A stretch of DNA of 7,993 bases from Paenibacillaceae bacterium (GCA_020697475.1 JAJFMO010000141.1:1-7993), one strand, 5' to 3'; counted from the stretch's first letter, positions 1 through 7,194 are shown. The notes: generated from the letters alone by a model not told the origin. Made by a program: numbers and translations.

Positions 1-1009
1 GATAGCCCATCATATCCGTATTCGGATATTTCGACGCCCTGAGTACCGATTCCGTATCGAAAATACCCGTATACTGCGAGTCACCCATAATCCCGCTGAT
101 GTGCGGCCCCCCTTCGGTCAGCACGAACGGTACCGTGCTCCAACTCTTCGCCACATATTCGTCCCAATAGGCGTCAAGACCGGCCAGAACACTGTTGGTA
201 TCCTTCATGCCGGCCGTGAAGGTAGAGCCGTTGCCGTCGTAATGATGGAAGGAGATCCCGTCCCAGAACGGATTCGAATAATTGGCAAAAACGTTGTTGT
301 CGGAGTCGCCCGGAGTCGTGTTGTAATAAATGAGCGTCTTGGCGGAAGGGTCCTGCGTCTTGATCTCGTCGTTGAACTCCTTCGCCTTGTTCAGAAAATC
401 CGTTGCACTGCTGTAAAATTTCGTTCGCGCGCCTGTGGAATAATTCCAATAATACGGCTCATTGCTCAGCTGCCAGTAATCCACTTGAATGCCGTTGTCT
501 TTAGCGAATTTGACCATGTCGCCGATCGCCTTCGGGTGGTCGGTGAACGAGTTGATCGTTACCATGATTCTCGCGCCGATTCGACGGGCCAGCTCGGCAA
601 AATCGGCGAAGCTTTGGCCACCCTTGGCCTCATTGATTCTTCGCAATCGCAAAAACTGGTAATATTCGTCACCCGACCCTTGAATTTGGGCTATATTCTC
701 ATCATCTGGCACCCCCAATTTCCAATTGAAGTCTTCGACAACCGTCCCGCTTCCGTACCGCAGCCACCCGATATGGGCGTCCTTCAGCTGATTGACCAGA
801 TCGTCGTCCAAAAATTCGATTCCGCCCTTTTGCAGCGGATTGTTCATCCCCCTCATCTTGGTTTGAATTGCTGTTTCCGCACTCGTGTCGAAATTGACGG
901 TCGCCGTCTGACCCGCCGCCCGGACTTCCCCGCTGCCGGGGAAGCCGCTCCAAAAACATTGGGCGACGAGCAGCGACGCCAAAATTCCAGTCGCTACTCT
1001 ACTTTTCAC
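1..1009 (-). CDS. Secreted clan GH-A glycoside hydrolase (N-terminal 336 residues, cut by window edge)
   Basis: The frame is open from a GTG at 1009 to the left edge with no stop, so the C-terminus is missing. The start is set by an AGGAG (1019-1023) nine bases upstream; the nearby ATG at 1014-1016 is out of frame and soon stops. Residues 1-32 look like a Sec signal peptide: K2 and R4, a hydrophobic stretch around 8-20, and a plausible cleavage after VRA (29-31). The mature part reads like a TIM-barrel glycosidase of clan GH-A. It has LVNQLKDAHIGWLRYGSG near 71-88, followed by NW at 95-96, which resembles the beta-strand region of GH51/GH79-like enzymes. NEP at 183-185 makes Glu184 the likely acid/base, HHY lies at 255-257, and LTEGG at 297-301 makes Glu299 the likely nucleophile. 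The family (GH39, 44, 51, 79 or other) and the substrate cannot be set. It follows the solute receptor by 13 bases and is probably translationally coupled to it. I infer that it releases oligosaccharides for the adjacent transporter. Confidence 0.82.
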   Translation of the reverse strand, partial: MKSRVATGILASLLVAQCFWSGFPGSGEVRAAGQTATVNFDTSAETAIQTKMRGMNNPLQKGGIEFLDDDLVNQLKDAHIGWLRYGSGTVVEDFNWKLGVPDDENIAQIQGSGDEYYQFLRLRRINEAKGGQSFADFAELARRIGARIMVTINSFTDHPKAIGDMVKFAKDNGIQVDYWQLSNEPYYWNYSTGARTKFYSSATDFLNKAKEFNDEIKTQDPSAKTLIYYNTTPGDSDNNVFANYSNPFWDGISFHHYDGNGSTFTAGMKDTNSVLAGLDAYWDEYVAKSWSTVPFVLTEGGPHISGIMGDSQYTGIFDTESVLRASKYPNTDMMGY

Positions 1010-1018
1010 TTGGCATGT

Positions 1019-1023
1019 CTCCT
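1019..1023 (-). promoter_or_regulatory. Ribosome binding site of the glycosidase gene, overlapping the upstream stop codon
   Basis: AGGAG sits nine bases before the GTG at 1009. The A of this motif is also the last base of the TGA stop (1023-1025) of the solute-binding protein gene. This arrangement suggests translational coupling of the two genes and supports the GTG as the true start. Confidence 0.7.
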
Positions 1024-2675
1024 CACTTTTTATACGTTTTGTCGTACGTGGTTTGGAACAACTGCAAATACGCCTTCAACTGCAAGCTGTCGAGCGTCTT
1101 CAAATAATCGTTCCAGCTCTTGTCGATATCAGCGTCGCCGGTAATAAAGCGAAGCTTCATCTCGTCAACATAGGTAATAATCGAATTTTTCATATCGGCC
1201 AGTTGTTTGCTCTGCTGATCGGAGAAGAAGAGTGGCGGCACGTTCTTTGCTGCTTTGTACGGCTCGTAGTTCTTCTTCGTTTCCTTATACAACCCGGTGG
1301 CAAGCGCATTGCCGGCCAAGCCGTTGCGGTTGATCTCGGATTGATAGCTCGGTCCTGTCTGGCCCCAGAAGTCATTTTGCACTCCTTTGCCCCAATCGGC
1401 GTTACGCGTCCAAATCCCTTGCTTTCCATCCAACCCCAACTCGCCGGGTTTCGCCGCACTCCAGCCTTTATCCTTCGTGCCGAACTTGGCGGTCATCGTC
1501 ACTTCCTCGTTGTACAACAAGTCGGCAAGCCGGAAAGCTACGTCCGGATGCTTGCTCGCTTTCGTGATCACGTATTGCCCCTGGCTGAACAAATACTCAT
1601 CCCACGGAGTTTGGCGAAGACCGCTCGGGCCTTTCAGCGGTGGCAACGTCGTAAACCCTTTAAAGTGCTCGCTTCCGTTCTGGACGAACGACTGGGTGAA
1701 CGCGGGGACCGCACCGAGAATTTCGGCATCGGGATTTTCTCCCAACCGCTTCAACTGATCTTTATCCTGGGTAAAAGATTGCGGATAGATCAGCCCTTCC
1801 GCGAACAGCTTGTGCAAATACTTCATTCCGTCTTTGTACCCCGCATCGGCGAAGGAAGCCTTGATTTGACCGTTGTCTACGTACAAATATTGGCCGTCTT
1901 CGTTGGCCGCGTTGTAATAGACGAACGAGTTCAATAAGTAAGTGCCGAGGGGCGCCCCTTGCGGGCTGCCGGCCAACGCAATTTCGTCCGCCTTGCCGTT
2001 GCCGTTCGGGTCTTTCGTCTTGAACGCCAGCAGCATTTGCTCGAACTCGTCGGTCGTCGTAGGCGGCTTGATTTTCAGCTTGTCCAGCCAAGGCTGGTAC
2101 AACCACATTTTATTTTTCGCATGCTCATGGAAGTTGATATTGACGTACGGCAGTCCATAAATTTTCCCATCGATCGCCGTAACCGCGCTCTTGATGCTGG
2201 GCTCATCCTTGAACATCTTCTTCGTTTCGTCGCCATACTTGTCAATCAGGTCATTCAGCGGCAGAAACACCCCTTGCGATCCCCAGATCAGCTGCGTCGT
2301 CGGCGTGATATTGAAGTTCATGATCACGTCCGGATAGTCTCCTCCGGCCAGCACCAGGTTCAGCTTTTGCGCCGCTTGCTGAGGGTCGCTCGGCACGACT
2401 TGCCAGTTGATATGGACGTTCGTCTTGTCTTCCAGCCATTTCGTAAAATTGTTGGTCGAGTAATCCTGAACCGACGCCACCCCTTCCACCATGACGTTCA
2501 GCGTCACCTTCTCGCTCGTCAGCGGGAACTGCCCTGCCGCAGAGACGATGTCCGTCTGAGCGTTCTTGTCCGCCGATTTGCCGTCCGTGCTCTTCGTATT
2601 TTCCGAACACCCCGCAGCGACCAATAGCGCACCTGCGAGCGCGATGGCCGACCATTTTCGCCAAATTCCCCTCAT
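1023..2675 (-). CDS. Extracellular oligosaccharide-binding lipoprotein (LplA/YtcQ type, CUT1 ABC transporter)
   Basis: This is a 550-residue solute receptor anchored to the outer face of the membrane. The N-terminus has basic residues (R2, R6, K7), a hydrophobic core and a lipobox VAAGC, so Cys23 is the likely lipidation site. A Ser/Thr/Lys/Asp-rich linker follows to about residue 45. Family hallmarks include LPLNDLIDKYGDE near 138-150, DGKIYGLPY near 169-177, and a C-terminal TGDADIDKSWNDYLK segment near 512-526. DPNGNGKADE at 222-231 matches the EF-hand-like calcium loop of AlgQ/LplA-type receptors. The length fits the family (about 500-560). I chose the ATG at 2675 because GGAGG (2684-2688) lies eight bases upstream; a GTG at 2684 overlaps that motif. 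The gene follows the LplC-like permease by 51 bases and precedes the glycosidase by 13. The ligand is unknown; oligosaccharides are the usual cargo. Confidence 0.93.
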   Translation of the reverse strand: MRGIWRKWSAIALAGALLVAAGCSENTKSTDGKSADKNAQTDIVSAAGQFPLTSEKVTLNVMVEGVASVQDYSTNNFTKWLEDKTNVHINWQVVPSDPQQAAQKLNLVLAGGDYPDVIMNFNITPTTQLIWGSQGVFLPLNDLIDKYGDETKKMFKDEPSIKSAVTAIDGKIYGLPYVNINFHEHAKNKMWLYQPWLDKLKIKPPTTTDEFEQMLLAFKTKDPNGNGKADEIALAGSPQGAPLGTYLLNSFVYYNAANEDGQYLYVDNGQIKASFADAGYKDGMKYLHKLFAEGLIYPQSFTQDKDQLKRLGENPDAEILGAVPAFTQSFVQNGSEHFKGFTTLPPLKGPSGLRQTPWDEYLFSQGQYVITKASKHPDVAFRLADLLYNEEVTMTAKFGTKDKGWSAAKPGELGLDGKQGIWTRNADWGKGVQNDFWGQTGPSYQSEINRNGLAGNALATGLYKETKKNYEPYKAAKNVPPLFFSDQQSKQLADMKNSIITYVDEMKLRFITGDADIDKSWNDYLKTLDSLQLKAYLQLFQTTYDKTYKK

Positions 2676-2683
2676 TCCTTGCA

Positions 2684-2688
2684 CCTCC
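2684..2688 (-). promoter_or_regulatory. Ribosome binding site deciding the solute-receptor start
   Basis: GGAGG is followed by eight bases and then ATG at 2675. The upstream in-frame GTG (2682-2684) shares its first G with this motif and cannot be served by it, so the start three codons downstream is preferred. Confidence 0.75.
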
Positions 2689-2726
2689 GGAATATTCTTA
2701 AGAAGTTGCAGCAGCTTGCCAACCCG

Positions 2727-3623
2727 CTAACCTTTCAACGAACCGATCATCAAGCCTTTGACAAAATGTTTCTGAACGAACGGATAAGCGACGATCAGCG
2801 GAATAGAAGAAACGACAATCAAGCCGTACTTCAGCAAGTATTTCAGCCCTTCCATCTCCTTCGCCTGCTTGATATCCAAGTCCAGCATCGTCGTGTCCAC
2901 CGAGTTTTGAATCAGCACTTGCCGCAGGAACAGCTGCAGCGGGTACTTGCGCTCATCGTTCAAATAAATCAAAGCGTTAAAGTATTCGTTCCAATGCTCG
3001 ACCGCGTAAAACAACGTGATGACGGCCAGAATCGGCGCCGACAGCGGCAAAACAATTTTCCAGAGGAAGCGGAAGTCGTTGCAGCCGTCGATTTGCGAAG
3101 CTTCCAACAACTCATGCGGGATGCTGGTTTGGAAATACGTTCGCATGACGATCATATTAAATACCGACATCGCCTCCGGAATGATCAGAGCCCAGCGGGT
3201 ATTCAGTAATCCAATGTCTTTCACCAGCAAGTAGGTGGGGATGAGCCCCCCGTTGAACAGCATCGTGAAGACGAACAGAAACATGATCAAGTTTCGGCCC
3301 GACAATCCTTTGCGGGAAAGCGGATACGCGGCAAGAATCGTCACGGCGACGTTGAACAACGTACCGACCGAAGCGTAAAACAACGAATTGGCAAACCCGA
3401 CCCACACTTTGTGATATTCGAATACCGCCTTGTAGCCTTCCAGGGAGAACCCGACCGGCCACAGCCACACTCTGCCTGACACGACCGCATCGGCGTCGCT
3501 GATGGATGAGCTGATTATAAAGATCAGCGGATACAGCACGGTCAGGAAGAACAGCCCCAGCACCAACAGGTTGATCGCGTTGAACCACCGGTCGCCCATC
3601 GGTTCTCGCACTTTTGCGTTCAT
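2727..3623 (-). CDS. Carbohydrate ABC transporter permease, LplC/YtcP-like (CUT1)
   Basis: This 298-residue inner-membrane protein is one half of the translocation pore. It has about six hydrophobic segments (roughly 14-38, 75-100, 110-135, 144-163, 189-210 and 260-281). The cytoplasmic EAA loop that contacts the ATPase reads ELLEASQIDG at 171-180 and continues to IVLP at 190-193, a good match to the MetI-like permease motif. The short form and the ending KGLMIGSLKG are typical of the LplC/YtcP subfamily, which pairs with LplB-type partners. The ATG at 3623 has AGGAGG (3629-3634) five bases upstream. The gene is preceded by a 97-base spacer with strong inverted repeats and followed by the solute-receptor gene. 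It should form a heterodimer with the 3721-4692 product. The subfamily call is from sequence resemblance only. Confidence 0.94.
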   Translation of the reverse strand: MNAKVREPMGDRWFNAINLLVLGLFFLTVLYPLIFIISSSISDADAVVSGRVWLWPVGFSLEGYKAVFEYHKVWVGFANSLFYASVGTLFNVAVTILAAYPLSRKGLSGRNLIMFLFVFTMLFNGGLIPTYLLVKDIGLLNTRWALIIPEAMSVFNMIVMRTYFQTSIPHELLEASQIDGCNDFRFLWKIVLPLSAPILAVITLFYAVEHWNEYFNALIYLNDERKYPLQLFLRQVLIQNSVDTTMLDLDIKQAKEMEGLKYLLKYGLIVVSSIPLIVAYPFVQKHFVKGLMIGSLKG

Positions 3624-3636
3624 AGAGTCCTCCTAT

Positions 3637-3662
3637 CACGCAATTCCCCTAGGAATTGCGTG
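3637..3662. repeat. Perfect 11-bp inverted repeat between the permease genes
   Basis: The arms CACGCAATTCC (3637-3647) and GGAATTGCGTG (3652-3662) are fully complementary around a CCTA loop. The hairpin lies 14 bases upstream of the LplC-like start, next to its ribosome binding site. No T-run follows on the transcribed strand, so it is not a standard terminator. It could be an mRNA-stability or processing hairpin, or the end of a dispersed intergenic repeat. Confidence 0.8.
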
Positions 3663-3710
3663 CTTCGTAAGCATCCACTTCGAGCAATTCCGCAAGGAAT
3701 AGAGTGCTTC
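3640..3710. repeat. Tandem imperfect repeat, 44-bp period, built on GCAATTCC-n4-GGAAT-n3-GTGCTTC
   Basis: Copy one is 3640-3666 and copy two is 3684-3710. By direct comparison 23 of 27 bases are identical, with differences only in the four-base loop and the three-base linker. Each copy holds an ATTCC/GGAAT dyad. Additional dyads are TGCTT/AAGCA at 3661-3673 and a second ATTCC at 3711-3715 that can pair with GGAAT at 3696-3700. The repeat fills most of the 97-base spacer between the two permease genes. It resembles a REP-like intergenic element, but whether it recurs in the genome cannot be seen here. Confidence 0.65.
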
Positions 3711-3720
3711 ATTCCATGCA

Positions 3721-4692
3721 TTACCACAGGCTTTCCTGGCGAAGTTTTTTCGCGATGCTGTTGACGAATAGAATCAAAATCAGGTTAATGATGTTTTTGA
3801 ATAATCCGATCGCCGTGGCGTACGAATAATTTAGCGCTTGAGACAGCAAACCGATCTTGTAGACATAGGTGTCAATAGTTTCCGAGGTGATCAGGTTGAC
3901 GGGGTTTTGCATCAGCAATACTTTCTGGAAGCCGATGTCCATCATTTGGCCTGTGTGCAGAATGAGCAGAATGACCGCGAGCGGCATCAGGCCGGGCAAG
4001 TCGATGTGTCGCATTCTTTGCAGCTTGCTCGCTCCGTCCACCACCGCGGCTTCATGCAAGCTCGGATCGATCGAGCTTAACGCGGCGAGAAAAATAATGC
4101 ATTGAAAGCCGACATTTTGCCAAATTTGCGACCACACATACACAGATTTGAAGTGCGCAGGGTTGCCCATGAAATCGACCGGATCCGCGCCGAATATGCC
4201 GAGAACGATGTTGACGATACCGGTCCGCGGATCAAGAAATTGCAGGATCATCCCGACGATGACGACGACCGAAATGAAGTGAGGAGCATAAGTGACGAGC
4301 TGCACCGTTTTCCGGAAGCGGTTCCATTTGACATAATTCAAACTCAATGCCAGCAGGATCGGAAACGGAAACTGGGCGACCAGGTAGTACAGACTTAGTC
4401 CGAGCGTGTTGCGCATGATCCGCCAAAAATCATAGTTGGTGAAAAACCGGTGGATGTTGTCGAGCCCGACCCATCGGCTGTCCCAGATGCCTTTGGCCGG
4501 GACGTACTCGCGAAAAGCGATCTGCGCGCCGTACATCGGGCCGTACTTGAAGATGAAGACGTAGAGCAGCGGGATCGCCAACATCGCGTAGAGCTGCCAA
4601 TGCTTCCGCAAGCTTTTCCCGAATCCGGAAAGCGGAGTTCTGCGCGTCGTGTGGGGAACCGGTGAGAGGGGCAGCGGCTCGGATGGCAACAA
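3721..4692 (-). CDS. Carbohydrate ABC transporter permease, LplB/YteP-like (CUT1)
   Basis: This 323-residue inner-membrane protein is the partner of the LplC-like permease. A polar N-terminal tail (1-30) leads into HWQLYAMLAIPLLYVFIF, then FKYGPMYGAQIAFREY near 48-63, a signature of LplB-type permeases. Further hydrophobic segments lie near 95-118, 137-152, 184-205, 236-247 and 292-312. The EAA loop reads HEAAVVDGA at 213-221 and continues to IDLP at 230-233. The start is TTG at 4692, seven bases after GGAGG inside a perfect AAGGAGGTGA; a second TTG follows at once, so the start could shift by one codon. It is the first gene of the transporter operon, 138 bases after the regulator gene. No ATPase gene is present in the visible operon. 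Confidence 0.94.
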   Translation of the reverse strand: MLPSEPLPLSPVPHTTRRTPLSGFGKSLRKHWQLYAMLAIPLLYVFIFKYGPMYGAQIAFREYVPAKGIWDSRWVGLDNIHRFFTNYDFWRIMRNTLGLSLYYLVAQFPFPILLALSLNYVKWNRFRKTVQLVTYAPHFISVVVIVGMILQFLDPRTGIVNIVLGIFGADPVDFMGNPAHFKSVYVWSQIWQNVGFQCIIFLAALSSIDPSLHEAAVVDGASKLQRMRHIDLPGLMPLAVILLILHTGQMMDIGFQKVLLMQNPVNLITSETIDTYVYKIGLLSQALNYSYATAIGLFKNIINLILILFVNSIAKKLRQESLW

Positions 4693-4696
4693 AAGT

Positions 4697-4706
4697 TCAC
4701 CTCCTT
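4697..4706 (-). promoter_or_regulatory. Strong ribosome binding site supporting the TTG start of the LplB-like permease
   Basis: AAGGAGGTGA is a perfect match to the anti-Shine-Dalgarno consensus. It is spaced to serve TTG at 4690-4692. No ATG or GTG in this frame lies nearby, so the weak start codon appears to be offset by a strong ribosome binding site. Confidence 0.85.
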
Positions 4707-4730
4707 CGCATGAATTTTGCTTTTGAAAAC

Positions 4731-4754
4731 GATGAATATAAATTTATATTCATC
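4731..4754. promoter_or_regulatory. Perfect 24-bp AT-rich palindrome, candidate operator
   Basis: The half-site GATGAATATAAA (4731-4742) is followed directly by its exact reverse complement (4743-4754) with no spacer. It lies upstream of the LplB-like start, between the end of the regulator gene and the ribosome binding site. It could be a binding site for a dimeric regulator, or a 5'-leader hairpin. No U-run follows it on the minus strand, and the stem is almost all A/T, so a terminator is unlikely. Confidence 0.55.
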
Positions 4755-4758
4755 TATT

Positions 4759-4787
4759 CTTAAACATAAGCGAAGATTCGGCGACAA
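4759..4787 (-). promoter_or_regulatory. Weak candidate sigma-A promoter for the transporter operon
   Basis: TTGTCG (4782-4787) and TTTAAG (4759-4764) are 17 bases apart, each matching four of six consensus positions. The predicted start would fall inside the 24-bp palindrome. A poor match would suit an activator-dependent promoter. TATAAA inside the palindrome is an alternative -10 but has no visible -35. Confidence 0.3.
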
Positions 4788-4820
4788 GTTGCAATCGATT
4801 AACGAGCATGCAATTCATTG

Positions 4821-4834
4821 TGACAGCGCTTTAT
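4821..4834. promoter_or_regulatory. Marginal cre-like sequence (CcpA catabolite control)
   Basis: TGACAGCGCTTTAT fits most of the TGWNANCGNTNWCA consensus but misses the last two positions (AT instead of CA). It overlaps the stop codon of the regulator gene, about 130 bases upstream of the permease start. Catabolite repression would make sense for a sugar-uptake operon, but the match is weak. Confidence 0.2.
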
Positions 4835-7188
4835 TCGCGCCGCAGCTTGCGGTAATGAGACGGGGAAACGCCGTTGAAGCGTTTGAAAGCGCGGAGGAAC
4901 GTATTGGGTAAGGAGTAGCCGACACGCCTTCCGATCTCCTGCACGGACAGTGCGCCGGCGGCGAGATGAATTCGCGCTTCGTTCATGCGCAGTTCTTCAA
5001 CAACCTCGGAGAACGTCAAGCCTAGCTTGGATTTAATCAGAACCGACAAGTAAGCTTCGGAAAAATGAAAAGTATCCGCTAAAGAAACGAGAGAAAGCGA
5101 CGGATCCCGGTAACGCTCTTTGAGATACGCCTGAATTTGCTCGATCAACTCTTGCTGCCAGCCCGATTTCTTATTCTTCAGCCATTCGCTGATTTCACCG
5201 AATTGCTGGCAAATATAAGCGTACTCCGCTTCGAGTTGGCGAATCCACTCCCTTGTCCCGGTCGAATCCGATCCGCCCCATCCAGACTCCGTCCTGTACG
5301 CGAGCGATCCGGCCGCTCCCGGCATCGAGGCGATCCACTGCGACTCATAATGGATTTGATCGATCAGCTTGACCGCCGTTCCGCGAATTTCGTTAACGAA
5401 CAGAAACAGCATGCGGGCAGGCAATTGGCGGTTGTGGAAATTTTCTTGCCCCAGCAAGCGGAGTTGCTCATTCACCGCATCCGTATCGCCTGCCTTCACC
5501 AGGTTGACAAGCTGCATCTGCGTCTCCAGCGGGTAATGATAGCTGCAATTTCGTTCCCGGTACTCGCTGAACCACATTAATTCTCCGGAAGCTGCACGCC
5601 AGATAAAGGCGTTCATCAAATATTTCGCTTCGTCGTAAGATTGCGGAATCGCCGCGACCCCGGTGACCCGGCTGCCGATATAACAGGAGACGGCCACTTG
5701 TTGTGATGACAAGTCTTGGCGAAGAAGCTGAAACACGTTGCCGATTCGTTCGTTCTGCTCGTCAATCTGCGCAGTATGGTCATGGAATACGATGGCCATC
5801 TCCTCTGTGCCGAGCAGGTGCCAGAAATCGTTCTCCGCGATCTGCCGGTTGAGCGCATCCTGAACGGCCGATCGATGGAGATCCCGCGCCTCCAAGCTTT
5901 CCTTGACGTCCACGGCGTTCGCAGAACTTTCCGGTCCGCTCCATATCAACAGCGCAACTCGATAATAGCCTCCCGGCAGCGGCAATCCGACATGCTCTGC
6001 CATGGCGTTCCTGTCTTCGCCGGAGCGAAAACCGCCGTGCAGCAATTTCTCTACGAACGCTGCGCGCAAATATGGCAGCTGTTCCCCGATTTGCCTGGAC
6101 AATCGGTCCCGCGTGTCGAACAAATCGGCCATGGCGTTGCCTATTGCCGTCAAAGCGTTGCCGCGCATCCCTTCTCGCTGGCCGAGTCGCTCGGCGATCA
6201 TGTTCACCATCGCGCGCAACGGAGAAGAATGGCGGTAGGCGAACGCCGCGGCGATCGCCAAGCCGAGCGCCAACGTCGCGGCGAATAAGCCGATCGTCAA
6301 GTTGCGCAAGCCGTTCGCCTTGGCAAAGACGAATTCGACCGGTTGCACGGTCACGTAGCTCCAGTCGTTGTATGCCGACTTGGCGTAGGATACGAACATG
6401 GAATTCTCTTTTACCCTGATTATCTGCGAATCGTGAGAGAGGAGTGAATCCAGAGGGAGAGGTTGAAATCCCGGCGGAACGTTGCCCGAATCGGCGATCA
6501 CCTCACCTTGAGCGTCTACGATGTATGACCAGCCGTTGCTTCCGAGGGACAATTGGCCGAGCGACTGCCGAATCGTCTCCTCCCCAATCAGGATGATCAT
6601 GACGCCGTGGGAATTCCAGGGGTAGTCCAACGATCTGAGGCACGTCACGTATCCGGCCGTCACGCCATGCACCGTCATTTCCATAGCGGGGAAGCAGGTG
6701 TTGCGATAATATTGCCCGAGCAATAATTTACGCCAATCCTCATACTTCCATGCGGTCGGATGAACGACCGATTCGAAAAAATCCGGGCCCGTATAGGTGA
6801 TTTTCGAATTAACGGCCAAGTCGCTTCTTTCAAACCAGAGGTAATACTTGTCTATGAACAGGTTAGACTGTGAATAGTCCGGAAGGTTTTTCTCCAGATT
6901 CACAATTCCATATATGTTGCTGTCGGAGAACGGTTCGGTGACGAGCGAGAAGTGGGCGACGCTCGGATTGCTCGTCACCGAGCCGGCAACGGAGTCGATC
7001 TCCTTCATCCGCGAGTCCATGACCGCCACGGTTTGCTCCAGCAGCGAGCGATTGGCGGCGATCGTTTCCTCCTTCAACGCGACAAGGCTCTTCTCGTAGG
7101 CGATTCCGCTGACCGCAAGCGGAACGACCAGCACGCACAAATAGGAGATCAAGAATGTGACGAACACTCTGCCCGGTTGCCTGGACAC
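4831..7188 (-). CDS. Membrane-anchored AraC-family transcriptional regulator with extracellular Cache-like sensor (YesS/YtdP type)
   Basis: This 785-residue one-component regulator should activate the transporter operon downstream. From the GTG start, a membrane segment lies at about 8-31. An extracellular sensor region follows at about 32-294, with GWSYIVDAQGEVIADSG near 219-235 and DWSYVTVQP near 275-283, both typical of Cache-type folds. A second membrane segment is at about 295-318, then a cytoplasmic linker of some 350 residues. The AraC DNA-binding domain is at 679-783, with two helix-turn-helix units (SLADTFHFSEAYLSVLIK near 702-719 and VQEIGRRVGYSLPNTFLRAFKRF near 749-771) and the ending GVSPSHYRK. 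The length fits the B. subtilis YesS/YtdP class. A TTG at 7275 is in frame, but it lies beside the upstream terminator, has no ribosome binding site and adds 29 unlikely residues. The ligand is unknown. Confidence 0.92.
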   Translation of the reverse strand: MSRQPGRVFVTFLISYLCVLVVPLAVSGIAYEKSLVALKEETIAANRSLLEQTVAVMDSRMKEIDSVAGSVTSNPSVAHFSLVTEPFSDSNIYGIVNLEKNLPDYSQSNLFIDKYYLWFERSDLAVNSKITYTGPDFFESVVHPTAWKYEDWRKLLLGQYYRNTCFPAMEMTVHGVTAGYVTCLRSLDYPWNSHGVMIILIGEETIRQSLGQLSLGSNGWSYIVDAQGEVIADSGNVPPGFQPLPLDSLLSHDSQIIRVKENSMFVSYAKSAYNDWSYVTVQPVEFVFAKANGLRNLTIGLFAATLALGLAIAAAFAYRHSSPLRAMVNMIAERLGQREGMRGNALTAIGNAMADLFDTRDRLSRQIGEQLPYLRAAFVEKLLHGGFRSGEDRNAMAEHVGLPLPGGYYRVALLIWSGPESSANAVDVKESLEARDLHRSAVQDALNRQIAENDFWHLLGTEEMAIVFHDHTAQIDEQNERIGNVFQLLRQDLSSQQVAVSCYIGSRVTGVAAIPQSYDEAKYLMNAFIWRAASGELMWFSEYRERNCSYHYPLETQMQLVNLVKAGDTDAVNEQLRLLGQENFHNRQLPARMLFLFVNEIRGTAVKLIDQIHYESQWIASMPGAAGSLAYRTESGWGGSDSTGTREWIRQLEAEYAYICQQFGEISEWLKNKKSGWQQELIEQIQAYLKERYRDPSLSLVSLADTFHFSEAYLSVLIKSKLGLTFSEVVEELRMNEARIHLAAGALSVQEIGRRVGYSLPNTFLRAFKRFNGVSPSHYRKLRRE

Positions 7189-7194
7189 GAAAAT

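Noticed and set aside
101..1144. A long plus-strand open frame of 347 codons at the left end.
   Set aside because: It lies antisense to the glycosidase and the end of the receptor gene, has no recognisable domain, and its arginine-rich composition is typical of a shadow frame. The opposite strand carries a signal peptide and catalytic motifs.
1053..2627. Two long plus-strand open frames (1053-1937 and 1959-2627) antisense to the solute receptor.
   Set aside because: Both are shadows of a clearly recognisable lipoprotein gene, and neither contains a known motif.
3637..3662. The 11-bp inverted repeat as an intrinsic terminator between the permease genes.
   Set aside because: On the minus strand it is followed by ATAGGAGGACTCTATG, which is the ribosome binding site and start of the next gene, with no U-run. 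Ending transcription here would also split an obligate permease pair.
4731..4754. The 24-bp palindrome as a terminator for the regulator gene.
   Set aside because: The stem is almost entirely A/T with no loop spacer, and no U-run follows it on the minus strand. It lies 77 bases past the stop codon.
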